Source of the DNA: Halobacteriales archaeon QS_6_71_20
GTDB taxonomy: Archaea; Halobacteriota; Halobacteria; Halobacteriales; Haloferacaceae
NCBI GenBank assembly: GCA_003020945.1
Contig: PXRU01000010.1
Coordinates: 102,962 to 166,961, forward strand
Length of the DNA stretch: 64,000 nt
Reading direction: 5' to 3'
How positions within the stretch are numbered: the stretch's first letter is position 1; each line of letters begins with the position of its first letter. Both the position numbers and the translations under genes were made by a program. Positions 15,973 to 24,644 of the stretch are shown one piece after another. Under the pieces are notes generated by a model. The model did not search any database, was not told the origin of the DNA, and was given only the letters and a program-made list of their open reading frames with translations.

Positions 15973-16791
15973 TTACTTGTCCGCGTCGTCTGCGGCCGTC
16001 GGTCGCTCCGTTCCCGCCGGCGTCCCCGACTCCTCGGCCCCGACCGCGTCCGCCTCCAGCAGCTCCACTCGCGTCGCCAGCGCGAGGAACGTCGCCGACA
16101 GCGTGAGCACGATCGCGCCGGCGGCGGCGATATCGTGAGTCGGCGACAGATGGGTGAACCCCGCTCCCGGCGCGATCAGCCGCTGGCCCGGCATCAGGGT
16201 GTGTGTCGGCGTCCCCGTGGGCGCCAGGAAGTAGTCGACCACGTCGTTGAGGCCGTACCAGGCGGCCGCGACGGCGACCGCCCGGGTCGGGAACTCCGAG
16301 ATCTGGTAGAGGAGAAAGCCCTCGACGGTCATGGCGAGGTGGGAGCCGAACAGGAACAGGTACATCGGCAGCGCCGTCGACGCGAGGAAGCCGTCGGCGA
16401 ACGCCGCGAGCGTGAACGGCGTCCACAGCCCCAGCTTCCAGCAGCCGAAGAAGGCCAGCACGGAGACGTACTCGTTGGGCCGGCCCAGCCGCCACAGCCC
16501 CAGCGCCAGCGCGATGAACAGCGTCGCAACCGGCGAGTCGGGGACGAACACCCACATGCTCGGCGGCGTCCCCCCGAGCTGCCAGGTGATCAGCGGGTCC
16601 GAGAGGGGGAGCGGGTGGAGGCCGTAGTACCAGAAGCCGAAGGCGGTGCCGACGAGGTTGACGACGACGATCGGCGTCGCCAGCCGCAGCCCGAGGCGCT
16701 CGACCGCCCGGGGAAGGGGTGCGACGTACCACGGGAGGTCCGGACGGTCCGGCAGGCCGTCGTCGGACGCGAGGTCGGCGAGGAGGCTCAT
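15973..16791 (-). CDS. DUF1405 membrane protein (copy 1)
   Basis: 272 aa with about six to seven transmembrane helices. Conserved-looking motifs include VVNLVGTAFGFWYYG, CWKLGLWTPFTLAAF, GSHLAMTVEGFLLY and LNDVVDYFLAP. DUF1405 proteins are of unknown function and occur in archaea and Firmicutes. The acidic tail is cytoplasmic by composition. Start at ATG 16789-16791; a CTAAGCC element on the minus strand lies about 32 bp upstream. It is divergent from a second DUF1405 gene. Confidence 0.85.
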   Translation of the reverse strand: MSLLADLASDDGLPDRPDLPWYVAPLPRAVERLGLRLATPIVVVNLVGTAFGFWYYGLHPLPLSDPLITWQLGGTPPSMWVFVPDSPVATLFIALALGLWRLGRPNEYVSVLAFFGCWKLGLWTPFTLAAFADGFLASTALPMYLFLFGSHLAMTVEGFLLYQISEFPTRAVAVAAAWYGLNDVVDYFLAPTGTPTHTLMPGQRLIAPGAGFTHLSPTHDIAAAGAIVLTLSATFLALATRVELLEADAVGAEESGTPAGTERPTAADDADK

Positions 16792-16819
16792 TCGGGGTGG
16801 CGAGTGGTGGGGTGTAGGT

Positions 16820-17078
16820 GGCTTAGCCGTGGCGATCACCGCGTACGATCCCCGGTTTCGGACGTTCGGACGCGCGACCCGTGCCGGGGACGTCCGCGGC
16901 GATCTGCGCCGGCGACGTCCGCGACGCCCCGCGACCACACGCCTGCACAGCCGCGACGTCGCCCGACCGCGAGGCTCCGCGACCGTGACGCCCGTGGGAC
17001 CGCAACCCCCCTCGATCACGCCGCCTACGTCGTCTCCCGGGGGGCGGACCCCCGAACGAAACCACGCCCGACTAAGCC
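16820..17078. promoter_or_regulatory. Mirrored CTAAGCC promoter elements in the DUF1405 divergent region
   Basis: The 313-bp gap 16792-17104 carries the same heptamer on each strand: GGCTTAG at 16820-16826 (reads CTAAGCC for the minus gene, about 32 bp from its ATG) and CTAAGCC at 17072-17078 (about 30 bp from the plus-strand GTG). Both sit at TATA-box distance for leaderless transcripts. The rest of the gap is GC-rich without visible genes. Confidence 0.5.
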
Positions 17079-17104
17079 GCGGGGGGTCCAAGCCGGGGTG
17101 ACCC

Positions 17105-17812
17105 GTGGCCGACGATACCGCCGCGCGACGGACGCGCAACCCGGTCCCCGCCGACCTCGCGGAGTTCTACCTCACGACGCCGGCGACGCTCGCGCTCCTG
17201 TTGCTCGCCAACGCCCTCGCGTTCCTGGTTGGCGTCCGCTACTACATCGAGACGATGCCGGCCGTGGCGACGTCGCTGTGGCCGCTGTACGGCGATTCCC
17301 CGACGGCGGTCGCGCTGGCCACGCTCGTGCTCGCGGCGCTGGTCCCGTTCGCCGGCCGACGCCTGGCGTCGGTGCCCCGGACGTCGCTGCTGTCGGTGCT
17401 GTCGACGCTCGCGGTCGTCTGGCTCGTGAAGACCGGGCTGTGGACGGTCGTCGCGCTCAACGTCCCGCTCGTGCGCGGCGACCTGGCGACCGACCTGTAC
17501 GTCGGCTTCGACGCCGACTCGCTGTGGGCCTACTGGGGGATCCTCCTCACCCACGCCGCGTTCCTCGCGGAGGCGCTGCTGCTCGCGCGGGTCGGGCGGA
17601 CCTCCCGACGGACGCTGGCGGCCGTCGCCGCGCTCGCGCTCGCCAACGACCTCTTCGACTACGGCTTCCTCCTCGGCCTCCCGCTCGCGAACCACCCGCC
17701 GGTCCGATACGACCCCGGCGCCGTCCTCGCGTTCGGCAGCCTCGCGGCGACGTTCGCCGCCGTCGCGGCGGCGGCGGTCGTACTGCCGTCGGGCGACCGA
17801 GCGGAGCGCTGA
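17105..17812 (+). CDS. DUF1405 membrane protein (copy 2)
   Basis: 235 aa from a GTG, six or so transmembrane helices. It shares the DUF1405 landmarks with the divergent copy: LLANALAFLVGVRYY, WLVKTGLWTVVALN, ILLTHAAFLAEALLL and LALANDLFDYGFLLG. It lacks the acidic tail of copy 1. It is separated by only 38 bp from an ArsR-type regulator on the same strand, which has its own TATA box. Confidence 0.83.
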   Translation: MADDTAARRTRNPVPADLAEFYLTTPATLALLLLANALAFLVGVRYYIETMPAVATSLWPLYGDSPTAVALATLVLAALVPFAGRRLASVPRTSLLSVLSTLAVVWLVKTGLWTVVALNVPLVRGDLATDLYVGFDADSLWAYWGILLTHAAFLAEALLLARVGRTSRRTLAAVAALALANDLFDYGFLLGLPLANHPPVRYDPGAVLAFGSLAATFAAVAAAAVVLPSGDRAER

Positions 17813-17819
17813 CGGGAAG

Positions 17820-17826
17820 CTTATAC
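17820..17826 (+). promoter_or_regulatory. TATA box of ArsR-type regulator
   Basis: CTTATAC centred 28 bp upstream of the ATG at 17851 implies a leaderless transcript separate from the DUF1405 gene. Confidence 0.55.
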
Positions 17827-17850
17827 CGGCGGAGAGTTTCCCTCACGTGT

Positions 17851-18684
17851 ATGGACTCCGCGGTGCTGCTCGATCTCCTCGGCAACGAGAACCGCCGGCG
17901 GATCCTCCGGCTGCTCTCGCACAAGCCGTGTTACGTCACGGAGATCAGCGAGTACCTCGGAGTGTCGCCGAAGGCGGTCATCGACCACCTCCGCAAGCTG
18001 GAGGACGCGGGCCTCATCGAGAGCCACACCGACGACCGCCGGCGGAAGTACTTCCACATCGCCCGCGACGTGCGCCTGGAGGTGAGCGTCTCCCGCCACG
18101 GCTTCGGCACGAAGTCCGCCTACCCCGCCAACCCGGGCCTCGACATCCAGGGCCGGTGTCCCCACATGCGGATCGACCTCGACTTCCCGACGACCGGCTC
18201 CGACGACGATGTGGCTCCCGACGACACCTCGGCCGACATCGACACCTCGGCCGCTGCCGACGAGACCTCGACCGACGCTGATGCCTCGGCCGCTGGCGAC
18301 GACACCTCGACCGACGTCGGCGCCTCGGCCGCCAACGACGCGGCCCCCGGGGACGCCCCGCCCGACTCGGACGCGCTCGGCGACCTCGCCGTCGAGTTCG
18401 ACCGGCTGCGCGACCTGGAGAACGAGCTCTCGCTCGCCCAGCGGTGGGTCCACGGCCGCATGACGGCGGTGCTCGACCGTCTGAACGACCGGCTCGGCGT
18501 CGACGCCGACTCCCGGTTCTACGCGAGGCTGCTTGCGGCGGTCGCCTCGACGGACGGCTCCCGCCGCGCCGTCCTCGAAGCGGTGAACGCCGACCCCGAG
18601 GCCGTCGAGGACGGCCTCGAACGGCTCGCCGAGGCCGACCTGCTCGTCCGGGAGGGCGGCCGCTGGACGATCCCCGGGACGTAA
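17851..18684 (+). CDS. ArsR-type winged-helix transcriptional regulator
   Basis: 277 aa. The N-terminal wHTH (residues about 3-75) is typical: LLDLLGNENRRRILRLLS, TEISEYLGVSPKAVIDHLRKLEDAGLIES, RRRKYFHIA. It is followed by VSRHGFGTKSAYPANPG. A 65-residue Asp/Thr/Ser/Ala linker with 13-residue tandem repeats separates this from a C-terminal helical domain (FDRLRDLENELSLAQRWVHGRM) and a second small winged-helix-like end (AVLEAVNADPEAVEDGLERLAEADLLVREGG). Ligand and targets are unknown. CPHMRID and KPCY supply two Cys residues, so metal or redox sensing is possible but unproven. Confidence 0.8.
   Translation: MDSAVLLDLLGNENRRRILRLLSHKPCYVTEISEYLGVSPKAVIDHLRKLEDAGLIESHTDDRRRKYFHIARDVRLEVSVSRHGFGTKSAYPANPGLDIQGRCPHMRIDLDFPTTGSDDDVAPDDTSADIDTSAAADETSTDADASAAGDDTSTDVGASAANDAAPGDAPPDSDALGDLAVEFDRLRDLENELSLAQRWVHGRMTAVLDRLNDRLGVDADSRFYARLLAAVASTDGSRRAVLEAVNADPEAVEDGLERLAEADLLVREGGRWTIPGT
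18241..18357. repeat. 39-bp tandem repeat in ArsR-regulator linker
   Basis: Units 18241-18279 and 18280-18318 are highly similar; 18319-18357 is a diverged third. They encode 13-residue repeats of the type D-x-S-A-A-x-D-x-T-S-T-D-x, keeping the frame and extending the disordered linker. Confidence 0.7.
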
Positions 18685-18712
18685 TAGCTGACCTCCGGCG
18701 CGCGACGCGCGG

Positions 18713-19237
18713 CTACTCGATGTCCTGTGTCAGCCCGCGTCTGAGGTCGCGCCCGAAGTACAGCCCCGCCACCGACAGGAGCGCGCCGACGGAGACGCCG
18801 ACGCCGGCGAGCGTCGTCCCCGCGCCGGCCGGCGACACGCCGTACTCGGCGAGCAGGTTCGCACCCATGAGGGCGCTCCCGTTCGTGAGCGTCCCGAGGA
18901 GGAACGCCCCGCCGGCCGCGATCGCGCCGCCCATCGCCGTCTCCAGATACGCCCGACGCGACCGTGCCAGCCCGAGCGCGAACGCGGCGGCGAACAGCCC
19001 CGCGTACCGGGTGATCGAGCCGACCAGCGGGATCGCGGAGCCGACGACCAGCCCCGTGACGAGCGCGAGCACCGTCAGGAGGAACCCCCTCGCCGAGAAC
19101 GGGCTGCGGCCGAGGCGCGACCCCGAGACGGAGCCGTCGCTCGCAGCCGGCGCCTCCTCGACTGCGGCGGAGTCGTCGTCGCCGGCAGGGGTGTCCCGCT
19201 CGGCGAGTTCCTGTAGCTCCTCCAGGCTCTTGGACAT
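18713..19237 (-). CDS. DUF456-like membrane protein
   Basis: 174 aa. The N-terminal 45 residues are polar and acidic (MSKSLEELQELAERDTPAGDDD). They are followed by about four hydrophobic helices with glycine-rich turns (FLLTVLALVTGLVVGSAIPLVG, AGLFAAAFALGLAR, AMGGAIAAGGAFLLGTL, TLAGVGVSVGALLSVAGLYFG). This resembles haloarchaeal DUF456-type proteins, function unknown. Convergent with the ArsR regulator; divergent from gatD by 147 bp. Confidence 0.65.
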   Translation of the reverse strand: MSKSLEELQELAERDTPAGDDDSAAVEEAPAASDGSVSGSRLGRSPFSARGFLLTVLALVTGLVVGSAIPLVGSITRYAGLFAAAFALGLARSRRAYLETAMGGAIAAGGAFLLGTLTNGSALMGANLLAEYGVSPAGAGTTLAGVGVSVGALLSVAGLYFGRDLRRGLTQDIE

Positions 19238-19384
19238 ACGGGGGGGTGAGCGGCGCGGAAATATGGCTCTTGTGCCGGCCGCGCCGCGGGCGACCCGACC
19301 GCAGTCCCGGAGCCGTCCGGCGTCCGTCGCGGCCGGGACCGCGGACGGGCAGGTTCAAGTCCGCCCCGACCGGACGCTCCCGAC

Positions 19385-20629
19385 ATGACCCCGAACCCCG
19401 GCGACCGCGTCCGCGTGGAGCGCGCGGGCGTCGCCGACGAGGGCGTGCTGATGCCGTCCAGCGACGCGGACCACCTCGTGCTCAAGCTCGATGGAGGGTA
19501 CAACGTCGGCGTCGACCGCGACGCCGCCGCGGTCGAACTGCTCGAACGCGACGCCAGGGACGTCGGCGAGGACGAGCGCAGCGAGTCCTCGAAGCGAGCG
19601 CGGAGCGACACGACCCGCGAGCACCCCGGCGAGGGCGACGACGACGCCTCCGCCGTCGAGTTCGACGACGACCTCCCGACCGTGGCGCTGATCTCCACCG
19701 GCGGCACGATCGCCTCCACCGTCGACTACCGGACCGGCGCCGTCACCGCCCGCTTCGACGCCGAGGACGTGCTCCGGGCCGTCCCCGACCTCGCGGGCCG
19801 GGCCAACTACCGGGGCCGCGTCGTCGCCAACATCCTCTCGGAGAACATGGAGCCGCGCGTCTGGCGCGACCTCGCCGAGGCCGTCCGCGAGGAGGTCGAG
19901 GCGGGGGACACACCGGTCCCGGTCGTGTTCACCGGCTCGCAGCGCTCGGCGGACCGCCCCTCCTCGGACAACGTGATGAACGCCGTCTGTGCCGTCGAGG
20001 CGGCCAAGTCCGACTGCTCGGAGGTGCTGGTCTGCATGCACGCGACGCCCTCGGACGACCACTGTGCGCTCCACCGCGGCACGCGCGTCCGCAAGAACCA
20101 CACCTCCCGTCGCGACGCCTTCGAGACGGTGGGCGCCCGGCCGCTGGGCCGCGTCACGTACGGCGACGAGGTCGCCGTCGAGTTCCGCGCGGACACGCCG
20201 TACGCCCGCCGCGGCGACGGCGACCTCGCGCTCGCACCCGACCTCGCGGACGACGTGGAACTGGTCAAGTTCACGCCCGGGATGGACCCGGCGGCGCTCG
20301 GGTACCTCGACGGCAAGTCCGGCGTCGTGATCGAGGGCACCGGCCTCGGCCACGTCCATACCGACCTCATCCCCCGGCTCGAGGCGCTGGTCGACGACGG
20401 CACGACGGTCGTCATGACGAGCCAGTGTCTGGAGGGCCGAGTGTGCGACCGCGTGTACGACACCGGACGCGACCTGCTGGAGGCGGGCGTCGTCGAGGCG
20501 GGCGACACGCTCCCCGGCACCGCGACGGTGAAGCTGATGTGGGCGCTCGCGAACGTCGCCGACCCCGCCGACGCGATGGGGCGGAACCTGGCGGGCGAAC
20601 TCACCGCGGAGTCGCGGCCGTGGGGATGA
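19385..20629 (+). CDS. gatD: Glutamyl-tRNA(Gln) amidotransferase subunit D
   Basis: 414 aa. GatD is the asparaginase-like subunit of the archaeal GatDE amidotransferase, which releases ammonia from glutamine/asparagine for conversion of Glu-tRNA(Gln) to Gln-tRNA(Gln). Visible motifs are STGGTIASTVDY at about residue 104 (catalytic Thr), TGSQRSADRPSSDN, MHATPSDDHCALHRGTRVRKNHTSRRDAF, EGTGLGHV, and TSQCLEGRV. An N-terminal beta domain (residues 1-55) is joined by an acidic linker (57-95). The partner gatE is not in this window. The stop overlaps the start of the GNAT gene (ATGA). Confidence 0.95.
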   Translation: MTPNPGDRVRVERAGVADEGVLMPSSDADHLVLKLDGGYNVGVDRDAAAVELLERDARDVGEDERSESSKRARSDTTREHPGEGDDDASAVEFDDDLPTVALISTGGTIASTVDYRTGAVTARFDAEDVLRAVPDLAGRANYRGRVVANILSENMEPRVWRDLAEAVREEVEAGDTPVPVVFTGSQRSADRPSSDNVMNAVCAVEAAKSDCSEVLVCMHATPSDDHCALHRGTRVRKNHTSRRDAFETVGARPLGRVTYGDEVAVEFRADTPYARRGDGDLALAPDLADDVELVKFTPGMDPAALGYLDGKSGVVIEGTGLGHVHTDLIPRLEALVDDGTTVVMTSQCLEGRVCDRVYDTGRDLLEAGVVEAGDTLPGTATVKLMWALANVADPADAMGRNLAGELTAESRPWG

Positions 20630-21573
20630 GCGGGACCGATGGGGTCGGCGACGACCACGAGTTCGCCGTCCGGCAGGCCCGCGAGTCCGACGTGGAGCAC
20701 GTCGTCGCGTTCACGCGGGACACCTGGGGGGAGAGACACGGCGACTACATGCCCGACGTGTTCGGCGACTGGGTCGGCACGGACGGGCCGCGCCAGCACA
20801 CGCTCGTCGTCGATGTCGACGACGGCGACGACGTGGCCGGCGTCCTCCAGTGCGTCCGTCTCTCGGAGACGGAGGCGTGGGCTCAGGGCATGCGCGTCAA
20901 CCCCGACTACCGCGGCCGTGACCTCTCCCCGCGACTCACTCGGGCCGCGTTCCGGTGGGCGCGCGAACGGGGGGCCGTCGTCTGCCGGAACATGGTGTTC
21001 TCGTGGAACGCCGCCGGGCTGGGCCACTCGCGGTCGGTCGGGTTCGATCCGTGCGCCGAGTTCCGCTGGCTTCAGCCCGAGCCGGACCCCGAGGCCGCGC
21101 CCGCGCTCGACGTGACCGCCGACGCCGACGCGGCGTGGGCGTTCTGGAGCGCCAGCGAGGCGCGTGACCGGCTCCGCGGGCTGGCGATGGACGGCGAGGA
21201 GTCGTGGGCCTGCTCGGAGCTGACGCGGGCGGATCTCCGCGAGGCGGCCGACCGCGACGGCCTGTTCGTCGTCGTCGACGGCGGCACGCGCGGCTTCACC
21301 TCGCTGTCGTACACGTACGACCGGGAGACGGACGACGGCGCGGAGGAGACGGTCGGCGTGTACAGCGTCGCCGCGTGGGCGGACACGGCGGCGCTGCGTG
21401 CGCTCTCGCGTGCGGTGGCCCGCGACGCCGCCGAACGCGGGGTCGACGAGGTCCGGATCCTGATGCCGGAGGGGGTGCGCTGGGTGTCCGACGCCGCGGC
21501 GACCCGGACGCCGTTCTCCGACGAGCCCGACTTCATGCTGGCGGCGGATCTGACCGACGAGTCGCTGTACTGA
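20626..21573 (+). CDS. GNAT-family N-acetyltransferase
   Basis: 315 aa. The N-terminal GNAT domain shows EFAVRQARESDVEHVVAFT, the acetyl-CoA loop MRVNPDYRGRDLSPRLTRAAFRWA, and HSRSVGFDP. A second, GNAT-like half (from about residue 160) contains GFTSLSYTYDRE and AALRALSRAVARDAAERGVDEVRILMP, consistent with a tandem GNAT architecture. Acceptor unknown. Translationally coupled to gatD by a 4-nt overlap, which is an unexplained pairing. Confidence 0.82.
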   Translation: MSGTDGVGDDHEFAVRQARESDVEHVVAFTRDTWGERHGDYMPDVFGDWVGTDGPRQHTLVVDVDDGDDVAGVLQCVRLSETEAWAQGMRVNPDYRGRDLSPRLTRAAFRWARERGAVVCRNMVFSWNAAGLGHSRSVGFDPCAEFRWLQPEPDPEAAPALDVTADADAAWAFWSASEARDRLRGLAMDGEESWACSELTRADLREAADRDGLFVVVDGGTRGFTSLSYTYDRETDDGAEETVGVYSVAAWADTAALRALSRAVARDAAERGVDEVRILMPEGVRWVSDAAATRTPFSDEPDFMLAADLTDESLY

Positions 21574-21753
21574 GCGCCGTCGGTCGCTCCGCTCGGCTCA
21601 GCCGCCCCTGCCGCCCCGCTCGACCCGATTCCCCGGTCGTTTCGGTCGGACGCCCCCGCCGACGGGGCTCGCCGGCCGACAGGGGTCGCCGCCGACGCGG
21701 TCTCCGACCCCGGCTCCACAGGAGTTATTCTGTCGGCGCCGGTCGATCGAAGT

Positions 21754-22005
21754 ATGACAGTCGACAGCGCGGCGTTCGCGGCGACGTCCCTGCTCCAGTT
21801 CGGCGGCCTCGGTCCAGGACTGTTCGGCCTCCTGAACGTGGTCGTGGCGGCGTTCGTCGGCTACTTCACGTACAAGGATGCGAGGGGGCGGACGGGTTCC
21901 CCGAAGCTGTGGGCCGGGGGACTGGCGCTGGCGTCGCTGCTGTTGAATCTGATCGGCTTCCTGTTAGCGTTCGCGGTGTACTACCTCGTCGTGATCCGCG
22001 AGTGA
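21754..22005 (+). CDS. Small two-helix membrane protein
   Basis: 83 aa. Two or three hydrophobic stretches (LFGLLNVVVAAFVGYF and LALASLLLNLIGFLLAFAVYYLVV) flank the polar loop TYKDARGRTGSPKLW. A TTATTC element lies about 27 bp before the ATG. The Y-x-x-x-D-A-R-G loop recurs in the next gene, so the two may be diverged paralogues. No assigned function. Confidence 0.65.
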   Translation: MTVDSAAFAATSLLQFGGLGPGLFGLLNVVVAAFVGYFTYKDARGRTGSPKLWAGGLALASLLLNLIGFLLAFAVYYLVVIRE

Positions 22006-22044
22006 CGCCGACGAAACTAACTGGGGGGGCGTCGATCGGCCGCC

Positions 22045-22299
22045 ATGGTTCCCGTGCCGTTGTTCGGTTCGTTCTCGGGAGGTCCGGAACTGCTGATCGT
22101 CGGCTTCGTGCTCGCAGTACTCGTTTTCGGACTGATCATCCCGATCGGGATAGCGTACTGGGTGTATCGGGACGCCGACGCCCGCGGCAACGACGACGCG
22201 ACGCTGTGGGCGGTCGCGACGGTGCTCGCGGGACTGTTCGTCACCGTGTTCGGCGCCGTCGCCGTGGCGGTTCTGTATCTGCTCGTCGGACGGGAGTAG
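22045..22299 (+). CDS. Small two-helix membrane protein (YWVYRDADARGN type)
   Basis: 84 aa. It has an N-terminal hydrophobic helix, the loop YWVYRDADARGNDDATLW, then a second helix ending in YLLVGRE. The motif occurs in many short haloarchaeal membrane proteins, often likened to the N-terminal segment of PLD/cardiolipin-synthase proteins. Starts 39 bp after the preceding small membrane gene; function unknown. Confidence 0.7.
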   Translation: MVPVPLFGSFSGGPELLIVGFVLAVLVFGLIIPIGIAYWVYRDADARGNDDATLWAVATVLAGLFVTVFGAVAVAVLYLLVGRE

Positions 22300-22327
22300 C
22301 AGTCGTCGAAGGCCCCTCGTCGTCGGG

Positions 22328-22795
22328 CTACACCTCCACGACCCACGCCCGATAGTCGTCGGGGCGGTCGTACACCTCGGCGAACGCGCGGTCGATGAAC
22401 CCCGCTAGCCGGTTTGCGTCCGACCGCGCCGAGATGCGCACGTTCGTCCCCTCCGCCTCCTCGGGCGACTCCCGCCCGTCGATCCGGAACTCCGGGTAGT
22501 CGTCGAGGAGGGCGTGGAGCCGCTCCAGTTCCGCGTCGGTGCAGTCGAGGTTGAACGTCCGCTCCGCGAACTGGATCCACGGCGGCGTCTCCGTCGCCTC
22601 GCCGTCCCCTCCGTCGCCGTCGGCGTCGCCGCCGGCCTCGTCCTCGCCGTCGGCGGGCGCCCCGAACTGGAGGTCGTCGCCGGGCGGCTCCACCTCGACG
22701 GTGAGGAACGCGCTCCCGCGCTCGCGGTGGGCGGTGACGGCGTCGGCGAACAGCTTGCGTCGGTCGGCGGCCGTGTCGGCATCGAAGCGGGTCAT
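22328..22795 (-). CDS. Conserved hypothetical halophile protein
   Basis: 155 aa, soluble and acidic. N-terminus [26 protein letters not shown], then a 30-residue Gly/Asp/Glu loop, then [38 protein letters not shown] and a C-terminal [24 protein letters not shown] recognise no enzymatic motif. Start at ATG 22793-22795. It is divergent from adk. Confidence 0.7.
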   Translation of the reverse strand: MTRFDADTAADRRKLFADAVTAHRERGSAFLTVEVEPPGDDLQFGAPADGEDEAGGDADGDGGDGEATETPPWIQFAERTFNLDCTDAELERLHALLDDYPEFRIDGRESPEEAEGTNVRISARSDANRLAGFIDRAFAEVYDRPDDYRAWVVEV

Positions 22796-22991
22796 ACCGC
22801 CCCGTTTGCCCGAGCGGAATAAAAACGGGGCGCTCCGGCCACGGCGTCGCGTCGCCGCGGCGCGCGCCGGGACCGGCGACCCGGCGTCGGGGAGACGGTG
22901 TCGACCGCGGCGAGGGCGCGAGCCGCTTCCGTTCCCGCCGAAGCGCGCCGGATTCAGCACGCCTTTCACCGTGGCCCCGGAGCGTGGAGGT

Positions 22992-23618
22992 ATGACCGAC
23001 CACCGGATCCTGCTGCTCGGCCCGCCGGGGGCCGGCAAGGGCACCCAGGCGAAGCGACTCACCGCCGAGTACGACCTCGACCACATCACGACCGGCGACG
23101 CGCTCCGGCAGAACAAGCAGCGGGAGACAGAGTACGGTACGCCCGGCGAGTACATGGACGCCGGCGAACTCGTCCCGGACCCCGTGGTCAACGAGATCGT
23201 CGTCGCCGCGCTGGAGGAGGCCGACGGCTTCGTGCTCGACGGCTACCCCCGGAACCTCGACCAGGCGGAGTTCCTGAGCGAGGAGACCGACCTCGACCGC
23301 GTCGTCTTCCTCGACGTGCCCGAGGACGTGCTCGTCGAGCGGCTCACCGGCCGCCGGGTGTGTGACGACTGCGGGAGGAACTACCACGTCGAGTTCGACC
23401 GGCCCGAGGAGGCCGGCGTCTGCGACGAGTGCGGCGGCGAACTGGTCCAGCGGGAGGACGACACCGAGGAGACGGTCCGCGAGCGACTCCGCGTCTACCG
23501 GGAGAACACCGAGCCGGTCGTCGAGCACTACCGCGAGACGGGCGACCTCTCGGAGGTGTCCGGCGAGGGCACCCCCGACGAGGTGTTCGGACGCCTGCGC
23601 GATGTCGTCGAGGGCTGA
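22992..23618 (+). CDS. adk: Adenylate kinase
   Basis: 208-aa long-lid adenylate kinase (ATP + AMP to 2 ADP). The P-loop GPPGAGKG is at residues 9-16, the AMP-binding ITTGDALR and DGYPRN motifs follow, and the LID is a zinc-finger type with CDDCG and CDECGG pairs, as in other archaeal and Gram-positive long forms. The ATG at 22992 follows a GGAGGT-like sequence. In many archaea adk lies next to secY; here secY is about 15.4 kb away and on the other strand. Confidence 0.95.
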   Translation: MTDHRILLLGPPGAGKGTQAKRLTAEYDLDHITTGDALRQNKQRETEYGTPGEYMDAGELVPDPVVNEIVVAALEEADGFVLDGYPRNLDQAEFLSEETDLDRVVFLDVPEDVLVERLTGRRVCDDCGRNYHVEFDRPEEAGVCDECGGELVQREDDTEETVRERLRVYRENTEPVVEHYRETGDLSEVSGEGTPDEVFGRLRDVVEG

Positions 23619-23699
23619 GCCGCCCCCCGGAGCGCCGAGCGGTCGCGACGCGACCGCGAGAGTACAACTTTCTTACGTGGGAGCCGCCTACGGCGGTCA

Positions 23700-24605
23700 A
23701 TGGCACGAATCGAGAAGCGCGCTCGGGAGCTCGCCGACGAGCCCGACATGCGCGAGGCGATCGAGGTCGTCCTCGACCGCTCGGAGGACGGGGAGATCCG
23801 CTGGGTCGACGTCCGCGACGACCTCTCCAGCGGCCAGTGGGGACGGCTCATCGAGCGCGGCGTCCTGGAGGACGGCGAGGCCGGCTTCGCGCTGGCCGAC
23901 CGCGAGGAGATCGAGGCGGGGCTGGAGTCGCCCGACGACGACCTCACCTCCGGCAGCGACGTCGAGGTACCGGACTCCGACGAGGTGTCCTGGAGCATTT
24001 ACGACAAGGCCGCCGGCGTCGTGACGCTGCTGTTTTTCGTCGGCTACTCGTACGGCCCGGTTCGCAGCGTCGTCGGCAACTCCATCGACGTGGTGTTCGG
24101 CCCGCTGCAGGACATGCTTCCCCTGTACGCGGTCATCATGATCATCGCGACGCTCACGGGGCTGTACTCCACGCTCCTGCGGGCGAACCTGATGGACATG
24201 GACCGGATGTCGGCGTACCAGGAGCGGATGCAGGACATCCAGGAGCGCCGCAAGGCCGCCAAGGAGCGCGGCGACGACGAGGCGATGGACCGGATCCAGG
24301 AGGAGCAGATGGAGGCCATGGGCGACCAGCTCGGCATGTTCAAAGAGCAGTTCCGCCCCATGGTGTGGATCATGGTGCTGACGATCCCCGCGTTCCTGTG
24401 GATGTACTGGGGGATCGGCTTCCGCGGCGCCGAGGGCGTCTGGACGAACCTCCAGCCGATCGTGCTCCCGCTGGCCGGCGAGGTCGGCTGGACCGACAGC
24501 CTGCTCGTCATGCCCACGTGGATCATCTGGTACTTCCTCTGCTCGATGGCGTTCACTCAGATCATCCAGAAGGGACTCAACATCTCGATGTCGCCGTCGA
24601 CGTAG
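23700..24605 (+). CDS. EMC3/TMCO1-type membrane insertase (DUF106)
   Basis: 301 aa. A 100-residue soluble N-terminus is followed by three or four transmembrane helices and a cytoplasmic coiled coil between them (YQERMQDIQERRKAAKERGDDEAMDRIQEEQMEAM), the layout of the Oxa1/YidC/EMC3 superfamily. Archaeal DUF106 proteins are thought to act in membrane-protein insertion with the Sec machinery. The long N-terminal domain is larger than in minimal archaeal members. It follows adk by 81 bp and is probably co-expressed with it. Confidence 0.88.
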   Translation: MARIEKRARELADEPDMREAIEVVLDRSEDGEIRWVDVRDDLSSGQWGRLIERGVLEDGEAGFALADREEIEAGLESPDDDLTSGSDVEVPDSDEVSWSIYDKAAGVVTLLFFVGYSYGPVRSVVGNSIDVVFGPLQDMLPLYAVIMIIATLTGLYSTLLRANLMDMDRMSAYQERMQDIQERRKAAKERGDDEAMDRIQEEQMEAMGDQLGMFKEQFRPMVWIMVLTIPAFLWMYWGIGFRGAEGVWTNLQPIVLPLAGEVGWTDSLLVMPTWIIWYFLCSMAFTQIIQKGLNISMSPST

Positions 24606-24644
24606 GCGGGGACCGGTGCCGAATCGACCCGCCCGTTTTCGCTC

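Noticed and set aside
14989..18684. A 1231-codon plus-strand open frame spanning several genes
   Set aside because: Only its C-terminal part (from 17851) is the real ArsR-type regulator. The rest is antisense or out-of-frame read-through of the enolase and DUF1405 genes, a usual artefact at this GC content.
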